Both the position numbers and the translations under genes were made by a program. The notes beneath the pieces were generated by a model. That model did no database searches, was not told the origin of the DNA, and saw only the letters and a list, made by a program, of their open reading frames with translations. Shown here in pieces: positions 7,201 through 8,508 of a stretch of DNA of 8,508 nt (position 1 is the stretch's first letter; the number at the start of each line of letters is the position of its first letter). The DNA comes from JAITWN01 sp964581365 (lineage in GTDB: Bacteria > Pseudomonadota > Gammaproteobacteria > SZUA-140), in contig CAZOOF010000065.1 in NCBI GenBank assembly GCA_964581365.1, positions 1-8,508 on the forward strand, in the 5' to 3' direction.

Positions 7201-7610
7201 TTCCCGCTCATGTCCGCGAGCGAGGGAGTCCGCAGCGGAATCCAGGCCTGAATGAATTCCACGCTCGCCGTCACCCCGAGACCGAACAGCGCCACCGCCG
7301 CACCGATCGCGATGCGCGCAGCGGCGCTGCGCGCACCCGATGCCAACCAGGCCATCCAGAAGAAGCCGAGAGGGATGAACAGGGCGACATTGGCGATCCA
7401 TTGCTGGCGCGCGCCCGGACGCATCGCGCCAAACTCCATGCCACGGTAAGCGGCCCAGGCTTCGCCCAGCGTCAGATCTTCGAAACGGAAAGGCAGCAGA
7501 GTAATATAGAGTACCGCCCCCAGCGCCGCCCAGGCGGCCCACGCCGCAAACCTGACTCCGTTCCTCCCTGCCGCCGGCACACCGGATTCAATGTCCGGCA
7601 TCGCCATCAT
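4281..7610 (-). CDS. Triple VanZ-like / O-antigen ligase-polymerase fusion protein with periplasmic beta-sandwich insert
   Basis: This 1109-residue membrane protein is about two to three times a normal Wzy or WaaL. Residues 20-155 form a VanZ-like module: LPF 39-41, NVALFIPLGFF 74-84, SVEFIQAWIPLR 116-127, DMSGNFTGAVVG 133-144. Residues 170-290 are a second, diverged one (LVPF 183-186, AVPLGLW 230-236, GVEALQSL 260-267). Residues 315-445 are a third (LLPF 350-353, YAPVGVAAW 375-383, LIETAKLLVPGRHPDYTD 409-426). Residues about 490-800 hold repeated hydrophobic helices as in O-antigen ligase/polymerase proteins. A large non-membrane loop (about 803-1015) contains a predicted beta-rich, carbohydrate-binding-like region (about 866-1000) ending in LRNGDFSRGMDHW. 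Then comes the Wzy_C-like IENQWLQVWFELGWVGLLAF (1017-1036) and final helices. It probably polymerises or transfers glycan on the periplasmic face. ATG at 7610 overlaps the upstream beta-helix gene by 23 bases; ATG at 7601 is an alternative. Family calls are from motifs, and the exact reaction is unknown. Confidence 0.8.
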   Translation of the reverse strand: MMAMPDIESGVPAAGRNGVRFAAWAAWAALGAVLYITLLPFRFEDLTLGEAWAAYRGMEFGAMRPGARQQWIANVALFIPLGFFWMAWLASGARSAAARIAIGAAVALFGLGVTASVEFIQAWIPLRTPSLADMSGNFTGAVVGVLAWLVFAARLPGWFAGLQRGGLDRWLTLYAGVYLLAALVPFDFVLTAAEWSSKLASGHLGWWSAPAGCDGGLRCLARGLLEVLIAVPLGLWLAMRFGGRMSMSAMVGTGALCAIGVEALQSLTLSGIGEGSAAVLRGLGILLGLGVSSRKLDPLAALETLRRHGKTLVLCLVAPYLLLVFALDVGFSGIDPDASRAARVLAETRLLPFHYHYLVSESAAIASIAQHALMYAPVGVAAWLWFAGGRARRSGLACAAGGAALLALLIETAKLLVPGRHPDYTDVLIAALAAAALWSALEWSWRRLRSGSEAIVAPLVTPAMTAVAGAASEAVDLRVDRTVPGAAPLAMRVTAVALGALVLGKAASWPIVPVWLVLGVLAYAWLLWRRPEAWLLVIPALVPALNLSHLSGRFFFDELDLFVLATLAVAAWRWNPAAGLPRLPRLPAWGLSAFSALVVLGVLLGLSPWRLPEAWDWTHYTSPYNALRAAKGFFWAVLLFGLLNQSTQTPAQQLRRWFVPGMTLGLALGVFLILRERLLYPGLFDFDSIYRISGAFSDMHVGGPSIETWLVMTAGFALLWGWRGGMRRLLPAMALFVLALYALAVTYARAGYLGMAAWACVAVLAAAGAMSSQRIGSAHRLRLGAAAVVLAIGSVVVMAQLAGGFVEHRLAQVRSDLDARISHWSLAIDLARSDGGINWWGQGFGSFPRTYLLGNPAGRIPENFSVLREGGDSRLRLGGGDSLYINQRIDLPRDAGYRLKFRARAAEEAAIAVFVCEKHLRYSYGCVSTGVPVPASSAAGTWHQVEWSFSPRGENRFPGLQRGLTLALAYHKGSGPVEITDFLLVDEDGREYLRNGDFSRGMDHWYMSTDNLLPWRIENQWLQVWFELGWVGLLAFVLLIAAVAGHLAARAARGDTLGGFCLAAVSAVLVIGLFSTVFWSPRLMMLFFLLLLCPVAMERERRPLKEGGR

Positions 7611-8508
7611 CCGTGCCGCAGGCGCTGATTGCCTGCCATCGCCCCAGGATGTCGCGCGCCAGTTCCGGCAGCACGGCGCAATCGACCTCGTCCGTTTCAG
7701 CCGCCGGATGCGGCGGTAACTGTGCCATCAAGGCATGCACGGCCTGCCTGTCGCCGGTGTTCCAGTCTTCGACCACCAGCGCGACCTCATCGAAACCGGA
7801 TTCGAGATTGGTCTCGCGCAGCGCCACGGGAACCGACATCGGCCGCTCGGCGTAAACGATGTTGCCGCTCACCCGCTGCCGGTAGCCGGGAGCGGCATCG
7901 CTCAGACGCATGCCCGTGCCGCGCGAGACGATCGTATTGAACAGAACATCGACATTGCGCGGGACATCGTTGTGCGCCTGCAGGCTCACCCCCTCCCCGA
8001 ACGCATTGACGAACACATTGTTGTACACAGCCACATTGCCCTCGGCTTGCAGCAGGCGTTCGTGCGGATTGTGCAGGAAGAGATTGCGGTAGACCAGATA
8101 CCGGTCCTCGCGTCCGGCGCCTAGCAGCGGCCAATGACCGAGCAGGACATTCGGCCGAGCCCGGTCGCCCGCGGCCCCCCGCTCGCGCTTGCTGAACACA
8201 TTGTCGCGAATGACCGTAGCGGCAGGGGACTGCGGCATGCCGGCCAGCGCCGGACGCGGCAGCTGATGCTTGATCTGCAGGTTATAGCCCAGCGTGCGCT
8301 CGATCACATTGCCTTCGATGAGTCCCGCAACGAAGGGCGCGCTCCCGTCCGAATTGCCGAGGTACATGCCGGTGCCGGTGTCGCTGATATGGTTGCGCCG
8401 GATGATCCAGCCCCAGGCCGGCGCCTTGGTGGAGATACCGACATAGCCCTGGGCGGCGTCGTAACCGGAAATATGAAGGTCCTCCAGCGTCACATGATGA
8501 GCGAACCG
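7588..8508 (-). CDS. Right-handed parallel beta-helix protein, N-terminus cut by window
   Basis: The reading frame is open to the right edge (306 residues), and the codons before the GTG at 8493 continue the fold (RFAHHVTLEDLHI). That GTG is therefore not the real start and the gene begins outside the window. Irregular rungs of the N-x-(V/I/F) type recur: RRNHISD, EGNVIER, RDNVFSK, YRNLFLHN, YNNVFVNAFGEG, LFNTIVSRGTGM and SGNIVYAE. This is typical of beta-helix proteins related to pectate lyases, NosD and mannuronan epimerases. The C-terminal ~60 residues leave the helix pattern. I see no catalytic signature that would tell lyase from epimerase or binding protein. Such proteins occur in exopolysaccharide clusters, and the 23-base overlap with the ligase gene makes co-translation and a shared role in glycan handling likely. 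Export cannot be judged without the N-terminus. Confidence 0.75.
   Translation of the reverse strand, partial: RFAHHVTLEDLHISGYDAAQGYVGISTKAPAWGWIIRRNHISDTGTGMYLGNSDGSAPFVAGLIEGNVIERTLGYNLQIKHQLPRPALAGMPQSPAATVIRDNVFSKRERGAAGDRARPNVLLGHWPLLGAGREDRYLVYRNLFLHNPHERLLQAEGNVAVYNNVFVNAFGEGVSLQAHNDVPRNVDVLFNTIVSRGTGMRLSDAAPGYRQRVSGNIVYAERPMSVPVALRETNLESGFDEVALVVEDWNTGDRQAVHALMAQLPPHPAAETDEVDCAVLPELARDILGRWQAISACGTDDGDAGH

Noticed and set aside
4281..7610. Glycopeptide (teicoplanin) resistance from the VanZ similarity
   Set aside because: VanZ-like domains are widespread in proteins unrelated to resistance, and the fusion to a glycan ligase and the Gram-negative context argue against it.
7588..8493. 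GTG at 8493 as the start of the beta-helix gene
   Set aside because: The open frame and the beta-helix pattern continue upstream to the window edge, and no ribosome site can be seen.

Overview
This is a GC-rich window from what looks like a Gram-negative bacterium, most likely a beta- or gammaproteobacterium (Pseudomonadota). The support is a Tat-exported protein, a non-hydrolysing UDP-GlcNAc 2-epimerase, a giant VanZ/O-antigen-ligase membrane protein, and an HprK-related kinase with a PqqD-like partner (the 'HPr-rel-A' pair). As I recall, that pair co-occurs with exopolysaccharide/exosortase (PEP-CTERM) loci in such bacteria. No exosortase or PEP-CTERM protein is visible here, so the species group and the exosortase link are inference.

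Layout. Left block (about 1-1970, minus strand): three genes that look like one operon, read right to left. A Tat-signal protein with an SPGYWK-type secreted domain comes first. A 94-residue PqqD-like protein follows after 36 bases. An HprK-like P-loop kinase overlaps it through a TTGA start/stop junction and runs off the left edge, probably only a few residues short of its end. Upstream, 1874-2144 is a leader/promoter region with an AT-rich block. Middle (2145-4212): a secreted trypsin-like serine protease without PDZ domain (minus) and a WecB-type UDP-GlcNAc 2-epimerase (plus) diverge from about 110 bases that appear to hold overlapping -10 elements for both directions. Right block (4281-8508, minus): a partial right-handed beta-helix protein, truncated at its 5' end by the window edge, overlaps by 23 bases a 1109-residue protein. 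That protein joins three tandem VanZ-like modules to a Wzy/WaaL-type polymerase or ligase, with a predicted beta-sandwich inserted in its large periplasmic loop. A perfect 12-bp hairpin lies between the convergent epimerase and ligase genes.

How the genes may work together. The epimerase would supply UDP-ManNAc, the VanZ/ligase protein would polymerise or transfer glycan at the outer face of the inner membrane, and the beta-helix protein resembles polysaccharide-binding or -modifying proteins. This is an envelope or exopolysaccharide locus. The left operon is the less understood part. An RRE-type (PqqD-like) protein plus an HprK-type kinase recalls the tailoring enzymes of phosphorylated lasso peptides. 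The co-transcribed Tat protein, with its long hydrophilic stretch before the twin arginines, is a candidate partner or substrate. That is a hypothesis and nothing in the sequence proves it.

I see no tRNA, rRNA, CRISPR array, insertion sequence or attachment site. Motifs were read by eye; no database search was possible.
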